A stretch of 64,000 bases of DNA, from contig CP075492.1 in the NCBI GenBank assembly GCA_021613535.1, forward strand, positions 16,864,001 through 16,928,000, written 5' to 3'. This document shows, in pieces, positions 44,001 to 54,802 of this stretch. The notes beneath the pieces were generated by a model. The model did no database searches and had not been told where the DNA came from. It saw nothing but the letters and a program-made list of their open reading frames with translations. Source of the stretch: Adineta vaga (Eukaryota > Rotifera). The number at the start of each line of letters is the position of its first letter. Position 1 is the stretch's first letter. The translations under genes were made by a program, and so were the position numbers.

Positions 44001-44759
44001 CCGGTGTACGATTACGATAGTATATATAGAGCATATCAATGGATAATAGATCACAGGGAACATCTAATTCGAATTTTTTTGCAAGACATGTTTGATAGTA
44101 TGATACTTGTTAAAAAATCAATGATTGAAGTTGGCGTATATGTTGTTGTGATGGAAATGATGATTAAATACGATGCAGATGTTATTTGTCATACAGTTCG
44201 GAACAGTGTATTCGGTGAAGAGCGATTCAAGAATGCTCTTTATAATGTCAGCAAGAGAAGTAACTCTTTCATAGGACTTCAATGTTTGAAAATATATAGT
44301 TGCTTTAATGAAGTCTCAGAGGAATTCGTGTGCATCTTAATGTCGGTGGCAACACAAGAGCCTCAATTGAACGACATATATTATGTAATTAATAGGATAA
44401 CATGCGTGCAGACACGATCAATTGTTATGGATCTTATTAAAACAATGACATCATTATCTTTGACAAAACGTTACTGTGCTGCTAAATTACTCGTCCGTTT
44501 AGGAAAAGTCGATCAAGTTTCTGTTATCGATGTGCACGAAGCTCTAATTACAGGCATCGAAGCATGCCGCTCGCATACTGTAGCTTTGTCAAAAGAGCAT
44601 CGAAAACTTGAGTGTTTTCTCCTTAAACTTCTGCATGAACTTTGTACTGAGACAATGGGAATCATGAATATGATATTTCCCTATAATTTAGATGAAGATT
44701 ATTTGACAAATTTAGAGGATTACGAACCGCAATGGCGACTACCAACATTTATATTGTGA
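38054..44759 (+). CDS. Giant NACHT-domain NTPase with helical-repeat C-terminus
   Basis: Two exons: 38054-38124 (ATG at 38054, donor GTAAGA) and 38189-44759, phase 2, giving 2213 residues. The small first exon supplies the start: the long frame alone has no good early ATG. The N-terminal ~300 residues are helical and unidentified. A NACHT/STAND ATPase domain follows: Walker A Gly-Asn-Thr-Ser-Ser-Gly-Lys-Thr-Thr near residue 322, Walker B Leu-Ile-Ile-Phe-Asp-Glu-Ile-Asp-Glu near 417, and Ile-Cys-Thr-Ser-Arg-Lys sensor near 480. About 1500 further residues are leucine-rich helical pairs, probably HEAT/ARM-like. The plan is that of a STAND signal transducer: sensor repeats, an oligomerising ATPase and an N-terminal effector. 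No known effector (TIR, CARD, nuclease) is recognisable. An innate-immune role is inferred from family only. The reading frame is intact over 6.5 kb. Confidence 0.85.
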
Positions 44760-44773
44760 ACGACATACATTTC

Positions 44774-44822
44774 TGAGGGGGGTGGGTGTATCATTAGCTA
44801 TCATAACTAGTTTCACCTCGAC
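44774..44822. repeat. TGTGGG-type inverted repeat (hairpin 12), weak
   Basis: TGAGGGGGGTGGGTGTA (44774-44790) with a short right arm TTTCACCTCG (44811-44820). It starts 15 nt after the NACHT stop codon. Confidence 0.5.
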
Positions 44823-44834
44823 TAAGATAACATT

Positions 44835-45227
44835 CTATTCGAATTCTGTGTTTTTATATGAATCTTGAGATGTGGGTGTGGATGTGGTTGTGGCCTGTGA
44901 GTAAGAAACAAGAAAATACTCACACCCACACCCTAATTTTGGTTTATTATTATAAATAATAAATCCAATGTTTTTCGATAATTTTATCATATCTTTTGCA
45001 TCGTTGATTGTATCTGGTAATTTCCTTCCCATAACATGATCATCAATATCAATAGTCAATGCAACGTTACGTCGTGATTTCGATGAAGAAATAATCTCTT
45101 GACAAGTTGGCATTGTATAAGAGACAAATTTTGTATCTAAAAAAAAGGGTGGGTGTGTGTATGTTTTCTTCACCCTAATCCACACCCAGTTGCATCTCCG
45201 ATCTGCGGAATACGTGCCAGCATTCAT
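44835..45227 (-). CDS. Short open frame running through two hairpin copies
   Basis: A 130-codon frame whose middle (44940-45139) reads like an exon of a real protein (Asp-Thr-Lys-Phe-Val-Ser-Tyr, later Val-Ala-Leu-Thr-Ile-Asp-Ile-Asp-Asp-His). Both flanks are encoded by TGTGGG hairpins, giving Trp-Val-Trp-Ile-Arg-Val and Gly-Cys-Gly-Cys. A CCCTTTTTTTTAG acceptor-like site lies just before the middle part, so the upstream hairpin could be in an intron. I do not recognise the protein. It may be a gene fragment caught between two repeat copies rather than a working gene. Confidence 0.35.
   Translation of the reverse strand: MNAGTYSADRRCNWVWIRVKKTYTHPPFFLDTKFVSYTMPTCQEIISSSKSRRNVALTIDIDDHVMGRKLPDTINDAKDMIKLSKNIGFIIYNNKPKLGCGCEYFLVSYSQATTTSTPTSQDSYKNTEFE
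44863..44935. repeat. TGTGGG-type inverted repeat with CTTGA end (hairpin 13)
   Basis: Left arm CTTGAGATGTGGGTGTGG (44864-44881) plus ATGTGGTTGTGG. Right arm ACTCACACCCACACCCTA (44918-44935). Flanked on the left by AAT, as in ATCTTGA copies elsewhere. Confidence 0.82.
45146..45188. repeat. TGTGGG-type inverted repeat (hairpin 14)
   Basis: Left arm AGGGTGGGTGTGTGTAT (45147-45163), right arm TTCACCCTAATCCACACCCA (45169-45188). The short loop would make a compact hairpin. Confidence 0.72.
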
Positions 45228-45717
45228 TTGCTAATGATATGTTTAGAAGAAGAATTGTCATATTAAGAATTGAGTAAAACGACAAATAATCTTGTTCAAG
45301 TTTTTTGATTTCTTAATTCATATTCATTTGTTGTTGAAAAAATTGATGGAAATAAATTGAAATGAATAATATCTTGTTTAGGTTGTTTTTGATAAGAGGA
45401 AAAGCGTGTCTATCGAAATTGGCCAATAGAATAAAAAAATGAATACAAATCAAAATAATAAATTCATCGCTAATATATAGCTGTATTGTATCATAAGGTG
45501 TTGTAGTATTGTGTAAACGATTTTTTTATTCGACAATTTGTCCTGTGATGAAAAGACTTATCACTGAGATCAACAAAAAAAAACGAAAGAAAAAGACAGA
45601 GAGAAAAATGTAAGAAAGAAGAAAGTTGTGATGTCATGGATAAAATGATTATAGAAAAGATTGAATCAACATGTAGGAAATCAATAACGATGAAAAAGTC
45701 AGATCAATTGGTCGGTA
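45228..45717. other. Intergenic spacer
   Basis: AT-rich, with poly-A/T runs. It follows the stop of the minus-strand PAN-NHL gene and holds no recognisable gene or repeat. Confidence 0.4.
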
Positions 45718-48700
45718 TTATATTTTGGTGAATTTTGAAACTCGAGCGCCACTATTGTCAGAAACATATAAATTAAGTTTAGAGTCTAATTTAACATCAT
45801 ATGGTGCAGTTAGAGAACTACCACCACTACCACTACCACTACCTGCAATAGTTATACCTGTCGAATTACCGCTGCAAAATAGTTGAACTCGACCATTCGA
45901 GCGATCAGCCACATATAAATTTTTCCATTGATCCAGTACGACTGACATGGGTGACTTTAATTGATTTGTCGTATTTCCATAAGTTCCAGAAACACCCGCT
46001 AGAACTGTACCAGTTGAATCACCAACTTTCCATCTCATCACTGAAGAAGTTGAGGTAGCAGAGTTCACAATATATAAATCTTGATTTGCTTCATCGTAGT
46101 AGAGACCAGAAGGACTTGCTAATTTATCCGTAGAATTACCTGATGATGAAAATGAAAAGAAAAAAGTTGTTATCTTAAATCTAACAGAAAATATGACAAG
46201 AAAAACGATTTAAAATGACTGCTTTGAATCCTCTTCAAGTTAAAAATACTCATTGATGTATGAGATAAACAATATTCGAAAATGATGGTTTCTTGAGATG
46301 GTCTTAAAACATGTTCTTTAAACTCTATATTATGAAAAAATAAGCAAGATCTTGAATATGTGTTCAATGAAATATTGTCAAAAGAATATTTTTCTACGTT
46401 TTACTTTGAAGATGTCATTTGGGTCAAGGGAAAGTCATTGAAATCATCGATTGTATGATTTGAAATATTTTAGTTCAAATGTATCTCACTTCTTGTTATT
46501 ACTCTATCCTATTTTAACAAAATAATATCCACATTTGTCATTTTTACGAACAGTTTGTCTCATTAAACATCAAAACTGATTTTTCACTGCCCTTCTTACC
46601 TGCTGTGGCAGTAATACCAGCAACAATTATTCCAGCAGTTGCACCTGGAGCCCATTTTGTTACACGATGCAGTTGATATTCTGCAACAAAGACATTTGAA
46701 CTTGAATCCACCCATATACCATATGGATAATATATTTGATTTAGTGAAGAACCGAATGTTCCATTACCAGCCACGATAGCCCCACTAGAAGCACCATTTG
46801 CCCAACGCATAACACGATTATTGTAAGTATCAGCCACATAAAGATTTTGACTCGAGTCAACATATAAATAACGTATACTGGTAGAAAATCGATCCGAAAA
46901 CGAGGAATCCCCGGTTACATTTATAATACCTGCTACAACCGTACCACTAGGAGCATTAGTGGTAACACTAAGTGAATGTCTTATAACACGATAGTTGCCA
47001 CTATCGGCTATATATAAATTATTATTTGTTGTGTCTATAAATAAGCCGGTTGGTGAAGATAATTGATTCAAACCAATATTTGATGAACCAGTGCCTAAGA
47101 GCATCAATATATATATAAATATATAGAAATTAATTTCATTGATTATAAACTAATAAGAAAATGTTATGCTCACCCCAATATTGAGAACGAGTTATATTCC
47201 AATACACTCTGTTGGAACCTGAAAATGAAAGAAAAAAAATTAAAATTTTTCAACATTGAAGTAAAAATAGTTTACGTGTACGTACAAGGATCAGTCAAGG
47301 AAGATGTTATAGCTAAACGAAAAAGAAACGAATAAATTAAGCTTATAAGTATTCTTTAAAAAGTGAAAATTTCAGACAAATTCTTGTCAAGCAGTACTGT
47401 CAAAGATGGAGATCTGGATGATGGACCAAACATGGGTTCTTTAAAGCTAAAACTATTGGTTGGACATAACTAAAATATCTATACCATGAACATCCATATA
47501 CTATGAACTTTGATTCGTGAATCGATTTTCGAATTTAGATAAAAGTTTCTTTTGACTATCATATAGTTTTGCGTTTGAATATTATAAGTTACTGAGTCAT
47601 ATATATCATGTTTCTTCCTTATTTTTCACCTATATCTATATCAATACAAGCAAGTGCAGTATACTTAAGAAAAGCAATTATTAGAAAAAGATATGACTAG
47701 GATTAAAAATAGAAATGTATATACGAAGAATCTTGATTAGATGAGCCACTCATAGCCTGCCTGGCATTCATTACGATTCAGATAGACTGAAATGAATAAC
47801 TTTTAGAAGATAAAACTGTACATCAGATCAGTTAAGAGCACAATAGCGTATGGATTGACTTTTCTTCATCCAGCTCAGTCTTCATGATTTCGAGATTTCA
47901 ACTGATTAGTACTAATTTGCTTATAATGTATATTGAAATCTAAATCAAGGGAAGTGAGCTTGCTTTTTATCTCGTCAAAAAAATGCACTTAAAATTTTTT
48001 TTATTCTTACTGATGAAGGATGTGACCTATTTACGCTTATTAATTAAATATTTCTCAAACTTTTTACTTGATGATGTTGTCTCAGTTGTTGATGTTGTGG
48101 ATGCTGTTGAAGTTGTCTCAGTTGTTGTTGATGAGGTTGAGCTTGTTGTTGTTGAGGTCGAGCTTGATGAGGTTGAGCTTGATGTTGTTGATATAGTGGT
48201 TGCTGACGTAGTGGTTGCTTCTGGTTTGTGTGAAAAATAAATAGCAAAATGAGAAAAATATGATTCATCAATGAATAATTACAAATTGTTATCGTTTATT
48301 TGAACACTATGAATATCACTCACTTTTAATGAATAACGGTAACTTATCGCGTTTACCTCGACGTCTTCTACTCTTCCTCTTCTACAAGAATGTCGGTGTG
48401 GATTAAGATAACGACAACACCTACTCACACCCATACTACACTTCCAACATAGAGTGTGGAAGTCATTTTCCTTTGGATCAAAATAATTGTTTCGCCTACT
48501 ATTAGTTTTCAGTTTACTCACGAAAAATGCATTATTCTAGTCTACTGAGTGCAATGAAATCTAATTTTCTCCTAAAACCAGAATAATTAATCCGTGAAAA
48601 TATAATTCTAGTGAAAAACTAAACAGCGAAAACGATTTGGAGATAAGTGGCATAGATTTCACCATGGCTAAAATAGAGATCAAATTGCAATCGTTTATTT

Positions 48701-49295
48701 CCCATTTGTCAATAGACCTAGTGTGATGACCTGGAGATGTTTGAAGTTAATGGCCACAAACTCCTAAACCCTTTGTAAACCTTCCGTCCGATAGCTTTCT
48801 AGATTGTACTTAGATCTAATTCTAAGTAAGCTCTATCGAAGGTTTGACATGTCTGCAAAGACCTTCATGAGACAATCCAAAGTCAACATAAGGTAAGTGC
48901 GAATCAATCGGTATGCGATGCGAAGAACTCTTTATGGTAGGTATATTACAACTATACTAACCTGGCGGCATTCGTGTTCCAGAGATGACTATCATTGTTG
49001 TGGTCTCCATGTTTGCTTGCAAGTTGCTATTCTGATCGACGATGCTGGTAAACAATTGGCATTTCAAAGTTGCCTGTTGACAAGTGATTGCTTTGCATTG
49101 AGCTTGTCCTAAACAATTGGTTTGACATTGTAGGATGTTCCGTACAGTAGTAGTAACGAATGGCAAACAAGTCGAGTTAGCACATTGAAATTCCCATCCG
49201 TTCATGATTGACATTACAAACGACTTTGTATCTTGCATGAGCGACTGTTCGAAAAGACTGAACCAAAGCAGCATTGAAATTCTTATCCAACTCAT
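45718..49295 (-). CDS. Secreted PAN-like / Thr-Ser stalk / NHL-propeller protein
   Basis: Five exons: 49295-48962, 48220-48068, 47218-47174, 47094-46600 and 46139-45718. Splice sites are GT-AG, all phase 1, giving 482 residues. I start at the ATG at 49295 because it gives a signal peptide (Met-Ser-Trp-Ile-Arg, then a Leu/Phe core). Next is a PAN/Apple-like module (about 35-105) with six Cys (Trp-Glu-Phe-Gln-Cys, Cys-Gln-Thr-Asn-Cys, Cys-Lys-Ala-Ile-Thr-Cys), then a 50-residue Thr/Ser stalk, likely O-glycosylated. At least six NHL blades follow (Leu-Tyr-Ile-Ala-Asp-Ser-Gly-Asn-Tyr-Arg type). It is likely an extracellular binding protein. Uniform phase-1 introns at module borders are typical of exon-shuffled extracellular genes. 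Intron 1 (741 bp) contains hairpin 15, and intron 2 is 849 bp. Confidence 0.82.
48391..48435. repeat. TGTGGG-type inverted repeat inside an intron (hairpin 15)
   Basis: A short left arm TGTCGGTGTGGAT (48391-48403) faces a right arm AACACCTACTCACACCCAT (48416-48434). It lies in intron 1 of the PAN-NHL gene, so copies are not limited to spacers. Confidence 0.6.
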
Positions 49296-51365
49296 AACTA
49301 TTGTAATCAGACTTTCACTTGACAACAGCAATTGTATTTAAGATAAAATGAATACCATCTGCTACTAGTAGATGCCTCTTTATTCTCATTTTCCTCTTTC
49401 TCTCTTTCTTTTCCCTCGTCTATAATAAGAATCTACTTTTTCATAGTTATTGCGCATTTTTTTCTTCGTTTTTACTGTAGAATATTAAAAAAAGGAATGA
49501 AACAACACAAAGCAGAATGCATTATTATAATGAATGCTTGTCTAGGTTCTTTTATCTAATGACATTGATCTATTCAATATTTAGTTGCTCGTTTTCATTC
49601 TGTCCTTCAATTCGATGTTGCTATTGTAAAACTCGACACTGACATCGCTTCTGTTTATATTTCCATTGTTAACACAGATTTGAATGGAAGCACTAAAGCA
49701 TCCATAATTAATGACTTTCAATCTCATGACGTTTTTTACTTCGATCCTACGATAGTATTGAGAAGAAGTACGAATAAGAATAGAAAAGTCGAGTTTTACC
49801 ATGAACAGTTTACATTATTCTAGAAAATTTTTCTTCATTTCTCTGTGTGATAAAACAATCTGAGCAAATTCATTTAATATTACACAAATACATAGATTTT
49901 TTCATTATTTTATTTGAAAATTTTTGAGAAAATAGCCACTAATAAGCGATTCGCTTACAAAAGTTTGTTCAAATGAGTGAAGTATTGTTTGTCAATCGTT
50001 ATTAAAACTACATGATAGCCATCTCCTATACTGCATACATTATCTAAATATGTGAAGTGAATTTATTACTAAAGTAATGAATTCATTATCATAAGTTCTA
50101 GTTGGAATTTTCTTCTTCCCTTCTTTCATAAAATTTGAAGAAAAAGAAAACAATATCATCAGCAAAAAACTGTTGCTATACGCAACATTGTGTAACTGAT
50201 GATTGGTCTCAAAGAACGTTATTTTTAATCTATATATACAGACTGTGCATTAAAGCATATTGTTTTGTAGTGAATTATGTTATAGCTAGTGTTTGAAAAA
50301 ACTGTTTAGTGATGTCGAAGTATTTCAAAGTAACAAAAGCTTTGTTCATCCTAACTAAATATTTTCTATTTGAAATTTGTTTTCCAAAATGAACGATGTT
50401 CTCATAATGTGAAGAATGAGATAGTTAGTGAATCGACATACTGCGATGAATATCAAGAAATGTTTTGATCCCCTTTTTAGTAAAAATAACTTGTAAAAAA
50501 TCAGCGAAATCAATCCCAAATTGCTGAGTAAATTCATTTCAATGTCAAGAAATTGACGATACAATTGAGCAATGAAAACGACTGAAAGTTAAGCGTCTTT
50601 TTTCAGATACACGATAGATAAAATCTTTTGTTTGTCTTTCAAAAAGATATTTTATAATTAATATAGTACTTCGGGTTTTAGACGTATTTGTTCATACAGG
50701 CTGAACCATTCTTTTTCTTCATAATTTCTTCGTCGAAAGTCTTAAAGCTGTGATTTCAGATATAAATTTAAACGAAGCTCTGTTGAATTTCATAAATATA
50801 CTTTATTTTATTGTCAACAGTTAAAATGGAAAACGTCGAGTGTGTCTTTTGACATAATTAAATATGAAATCATGAAGAGAGTTTTAGAAAATTGAAGAAA
50901 AAAAGTGCAATGAAAGCCTATTCCAATAATTACAGAAAATTCTGTGAAAACAAGAAAGAATACGATATATCTTCCTGGAAAAAAATATTAATAGTATAGT
51001 TATGCAAAAAATAACTTATGTTTCAAATTTCGACTTAATCTGATCGTCTAATATTTTTGGTCGATAATTACTAAAGATTTCGTACATTGAATCAAATCTC
51101 TTTTTATTTTTCATATTTTCAGGTATTTGTTCTTTATTCTCCTGCGTTGTAAAAACTAATGTATTTTGATGATATACATGAAAATTCTATTACAATAGAC
51201 TCGGCACTTATCTATTTTACTTATGTAAGCGTTTTACCCCCACCTTTATCAATGGATATGAAAGTAACGACAAAGCATCGTATAAAACAAACTGATAATA
51301 AAATATACATTATAATAGATAACATACGAAGAAACTCTTAGAATACGACACTGCTACTTACACAA
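49296..51365. other. Long AT-rich intergenic region
   Basis: About 2 kb without a recognised gene, RNA or hairpin. A 73-codon minus-strand frame (49581-49802) begins with ATG but has no identifiable domain. A plus frame at 51159-51341 is also featureless. Divergent promoters of the PAN-NHL gene and the LRR relic are presumably included. Confidence 0.45.
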
Positions 51366-52151
51366 ATGCTTCTGTTGAAGTTCGTTCTCTTTATTTTTCA
51401 TTTCATTACAATAATCAAATCAGAAACCATATGTTTTGAGAATTCAATCGTTACATTGTCATTGTAAAGTTGAAGCTAGTGGTAGTACAGGTTTGGTTAC
51501 TTGTATTGAAAATCTTCCAAGAAATAAAAATTTTATTGATTGGTCAACATTTTCATTCGTTGAATTTCGTCATTATAAATTTGATTTCATTAATTTTATA
51601 CGTTTAACACCTGATACATTTACGAATTTTACATCAACATTTTCCACACTTACCGATTTAAACTTCATATTTACAAATGGAATTGATCAAATAGCAGAAA
51701 ATACGTTTCAATCATTCCGAAATGACTCCGATATAACAATCTCTTTCACATTTAATTCACTAAGAAATCTCCAACTTGTTGATTATGCCTTTAGTAATAT
51801 ATCATATTACACATTTACTATTGACAATATACAATATAATAATATTCATAATCTTCCATATGAATTGAATTTAAAAGCATTTGATAAAACATTTATAGTA
51901 AGTCTTTAGATCACAACTTCAAAAGAAATTCAATTGATGTCGAATGAATCATCATCTTTACATGTGCTTGGAGTTCAAATAAGAAATAGTTCGTTAACAA
52001 ATGTTGATCTTCTTATTCACAGTCTTGCCATCCTTTGTCAAATTTACTCAGTTAAATACTATTGATTTACATGAGAATTTCATCGAAGAAATTCATTCAA
52101 ATATATTTACAAGTTTATCTCAGTTAACTAAACTTGATCTATCACATAATC
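51366..52151 (+). pseudogene. Leucine-rich-repeat surface protein, broken and truncated
   Basis: An ATG at 51366 gives a signal peptide (Leu-Leu-Leu-Lys-Phe-Val-Leu-Phe-Ile-Phe). A frameshift near 51440 moves to a frame with Cys-His-Cys (LRR N-cap-like) and Leu/Phe-rich LRR-type repeats. That frame has an in-frame TAG at 51907. After another frameshift near 52020 it shows textbook LRRs (Leu-Asn-Thr-Ile-Asp-Leu-His, then Leu-Thr-Lys-Leu-Asp-Leu-Ser-His-Asn). The frame ends within two bases of the start of hairpin 16, inside the LRR consensus. Three independent lesions make loss of function nearly certain. LRR-like coding may resume weakly after the hairpin (about 52260-52345), which would make the hairpin an insertion. 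Confidence 0.75.
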
Positions 52152-52220
52152 GTGGGTGTGGGTGTGGGTCGATGGGTGTCTCTTCTTCTTTCACACCCAT
52201 ACTGACACCCACATCCACAA
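52152..52220. repeat. TGTGGG-type inverted repeat interrupting LRR gene (hairpin 16)
   Basis: Left arm GTGGGTGTGGGTGTGGGTCG (52152-52171) then ATGGGTGT. Right arm TCACACCCATACTGACACCC (52191-52210) then ACATCCACAA. It directly follows the Leu-Asp-Leu-Ser-His-Asn codons. Confidence 0.82.
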
Positions 52221-52410
52221 TCAGCCCATCAACTACCTTCTATCAAATTATAAAACCTACACTCCATTCTATTTCAGATATTATCTTCAATCCTTTCCAA
52301 TCACAAATCTAATCCATCTCTCCAATTTCGATTTTTGCCATACACGAAGAATGTCTGAAGCCATCTGATAAATCTCTTAGCCGAGATGAAATCGGTCATG
52401 GTAGCTGTTA

Positions 52411-52444
52411 CTCACCCTCACCTTCACCCTCATCCTTACCCCCA
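52411..52444. repeat. C-rich TTCACCCTCA-type half repeat
   Basis: CTCACCCTCACCTTCACCCT (52412-52431) then CATCCTTACCCCC. It has four C-rich units but no G-rich partner, and may be a diverged single arm of the hairpin family. Confidence 0.5.
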
Positions 52445-52567
52445 GGACAATTTCTGGATGAGAGACCTTGCTTCGGAAAATAGATTTTTTCTTTATTTTC
52501 AAAAATCATTGAAAGCAATCTTTCTATTTTTGATTTGTTCCGGAAAAACAACCACATCTCAAACTGT

Positions 52568-53340
52568 TCATTGATTTGATCTGTAAATTTTCTCGGCGTC
52601 GTTTTTGTACTTTTGCAATTGCCCAAGGTATTGCCGTAGTTGAGTTAATACTTTTCTTGTTCGGCAATAGATCCATACATTCATTCCATATAAAGTGATA
52701 AAACATGCAATGAAAATTCGAGCTAAAATGGATGTCCCGAAAGACGTCGATTCAATAACAGTATTCAACTGAGTGATAGTCTTTGCTGTCGTCAAAAGAT
52801 TCAGAATGAGCTCGAATATTTGTATGTGGCCATGCAGTTCAACTCGTTGGATTGCTCTGTTTACTTGATGCAGTGAAGTTTCGATTGATGATTGTGTCTG
52901 AGAATAATTAGTTGCTATACGAGTGGCAACGTCGGACAAGTTTTGAAAATTTTTTGTTTGCGTCATTTCCGTGCGTTCGGTACAGCTGTTTTGTAATCGA
53001 TCGATTTCTTGTTGAATGGTTTGTAAGTCCTTGGAGTTTTCATATAATCTTTTTGCATCGGAAAGTTCTCGCCATATCCAATAAAATTTTCCCAGTTGAC
53101 TAAAAATTATAGGCAATGACCACCTATTGGCATTTCTGATTATTTTCTTTGCCATTAGTTGTTTCGCTTCTTGAACTGCTTGTTCGGAGACTTCCTCAGG
53201 TTGAAAAGTATATTGAGACAATCGATGATCTTTTCTTTGATAGTGTTAAATTGACGATCCCAGTGTCTGAAATGCTCAAACGTTTCCCCACCTGTTGGCT
53301 TCGTCAATTGAGCGCTGGCTACTGGGTCTTGTAACATCAT
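52568..53340 (-). CDS. Coiled-coil protein with C-terminal membrane helix, frameshifted
   Basis: Met at 53340 opens a frame whose N-terminus (Thr-Phe-Glu-His-Phe-Arg-His-Trp-Asp-Arg) runs into the second frame at about 53220, which then continues to the stop at 52568. A 1-nt indel near 53215-53225 would join them into one protein of about 256 residues. The long second part has heptad-like helices (Leu-Gln-Thr-Ile-Gln-Gln-Glu-Ile-Asp-Arg-Leu), a hydrophobic segment about 45-65 residues from the end (Ala-Arg-Ile-Phe-Ile-Ala-Cys-Phe-Ile-Thr-Leu) and a basic tail. No family recognised. Tail-anchored or single-pass topology is possible. It is either a recent pseudogene or an assembly indel. Confidence 0.5.
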
Positions 53341-54220
53341 CGTATTTCGACTAAAATAGAACTTTGAACTAGTTATCGTGAACGACAAACTAAATAGAAT
53401 GTCTGAAGTGTACAGTGACGAAAACCAGGAGTCACTAGTTTACGTCCTGCAGATGCGGCAGACACGATATATTCATGTCAGTCACCTTTCTGATACCATT
53501 TAATAGTAATTAGATTATGTCACGAATTAAACGTTCAACTCAGCATGTCTCATAGAAGCGAGTTCGCATTTCATACTGGAATCCTGCAGAGATAAAGCTA
53601 ACAGCTATTGAGTTTCGACTATCATTTTATTGGTTGACTTACAAAAGAATAAATGTATTCCAAACACTGCAGTTTGTCGGCTAGATGCGTTCTATTGACG
53701 ATGAAATCTATTCTAACAACAGAATAATACGTGTCGATATTTATACGTTGTGCTAGTTTTTTTCTTACGTAGTTTTTCGTCATAATTTCTTCCATTGTTA
53801 TCAGTGAGAAAATTCAGAATCTGATATCTAAATGACATCATATAGAAAAGATCTCTATTATAAGTGATAAAGCTGCTGTTTTTCTTTCATTGTGGTAGAC
53901 CTATTTGCACAGTGATGTTGTTTGTCTATATGTGAGCATGTCAGAAGCGAAAGAGAACAACAAACACAAGATATGAAGACAATCTCTACATAGGAGTTCT
54001 GAGGTGTTAATAAACACCATAAGTTAGTAACTATCGAAGCAGTGTCGTCTTGTGTGGGTACGAACGAAAGAAAGATTCCTCACGTGCGCACCATCAACCA
54101 GTTGATACAGTTAAACATTTGGATCCCGGCTTTTTGCGGCGAAATTAGGAATTTTTTCAAAGAGGTTTGCGGACATGATCTTTGCTTCTTTACGAAAAGG
54201 TTATGTCTTGGTGATGAAGA

Positions 54221-54284
54221 AGTGGGTGTGAATGTGGGTGTGGGTGGGTGAGGTTGTCTATTCATTTTATATCCACACCCACAG
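54221..54284. repeat. TGTGGG-type inverted repeat (hairpin 17)
   Basis: The left arm is AGTGGGTGTGAATGTGGGTG followed by TGGGTGGGTGAGG (54221-54253). The right arm is ATATCCACACCCACAG (54269-54284), with a loop of about 15 nt. Confidence 0.8.
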
Positions 54285-54802
54285 TGAGACCGCGAAGAGC
54301 TGACGAGAGAACCGCCCGAGGTAATTAACGACTTTAGAGCTCATACTTCGGAGACATAGAGGGTAGCTCTAGACTAGAACAAACCTAAAGGGATTCGTCC
54401 CCGTAGCCCTTCTTTCCTGAGATATTGAATATTCAAGTTATGGAGTAATGTAAGCTTTTTGGCTCAATATCACAAGTATAAAAAAGAAGAGTGTGATAAA
54501 TACGAATAATTTGACGCTCAAATAATCACTTTAGGAGTGAACATATCTAAACTTTTCTTTTGTTTGCGAAGGGACAAAGCTCTTTCGATGAGTAGAAGAG
54601 CGACAGCGGCGTTTGAAAGTATGATCATTCGATCACGACGAGTCACATGACCGTTGAAGCGGAAAAGAGAGGAACGTGAAAAATGGAAATTCCAGTTCAA
54701 TCAGTGAAATCGAACAGAGGAACCTTATAACGAGAGAGTAGTGAGAGAGAGAGAGCAAGGAAGAGGAGGAGAAACACGGCGTGGAAGGATGAAAGCGAGC
54801 GA

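Noticed and set aside
48044-48271. Gln/His-rich minus-strand frame with a hydrophobic start
   Set aside because: It is the shadow of the Thr/Ser-stalk exon (48220-48068). Only the Thr/Ser frame joins the neighbouring exons in phase and matches the NHL-protein architecture.
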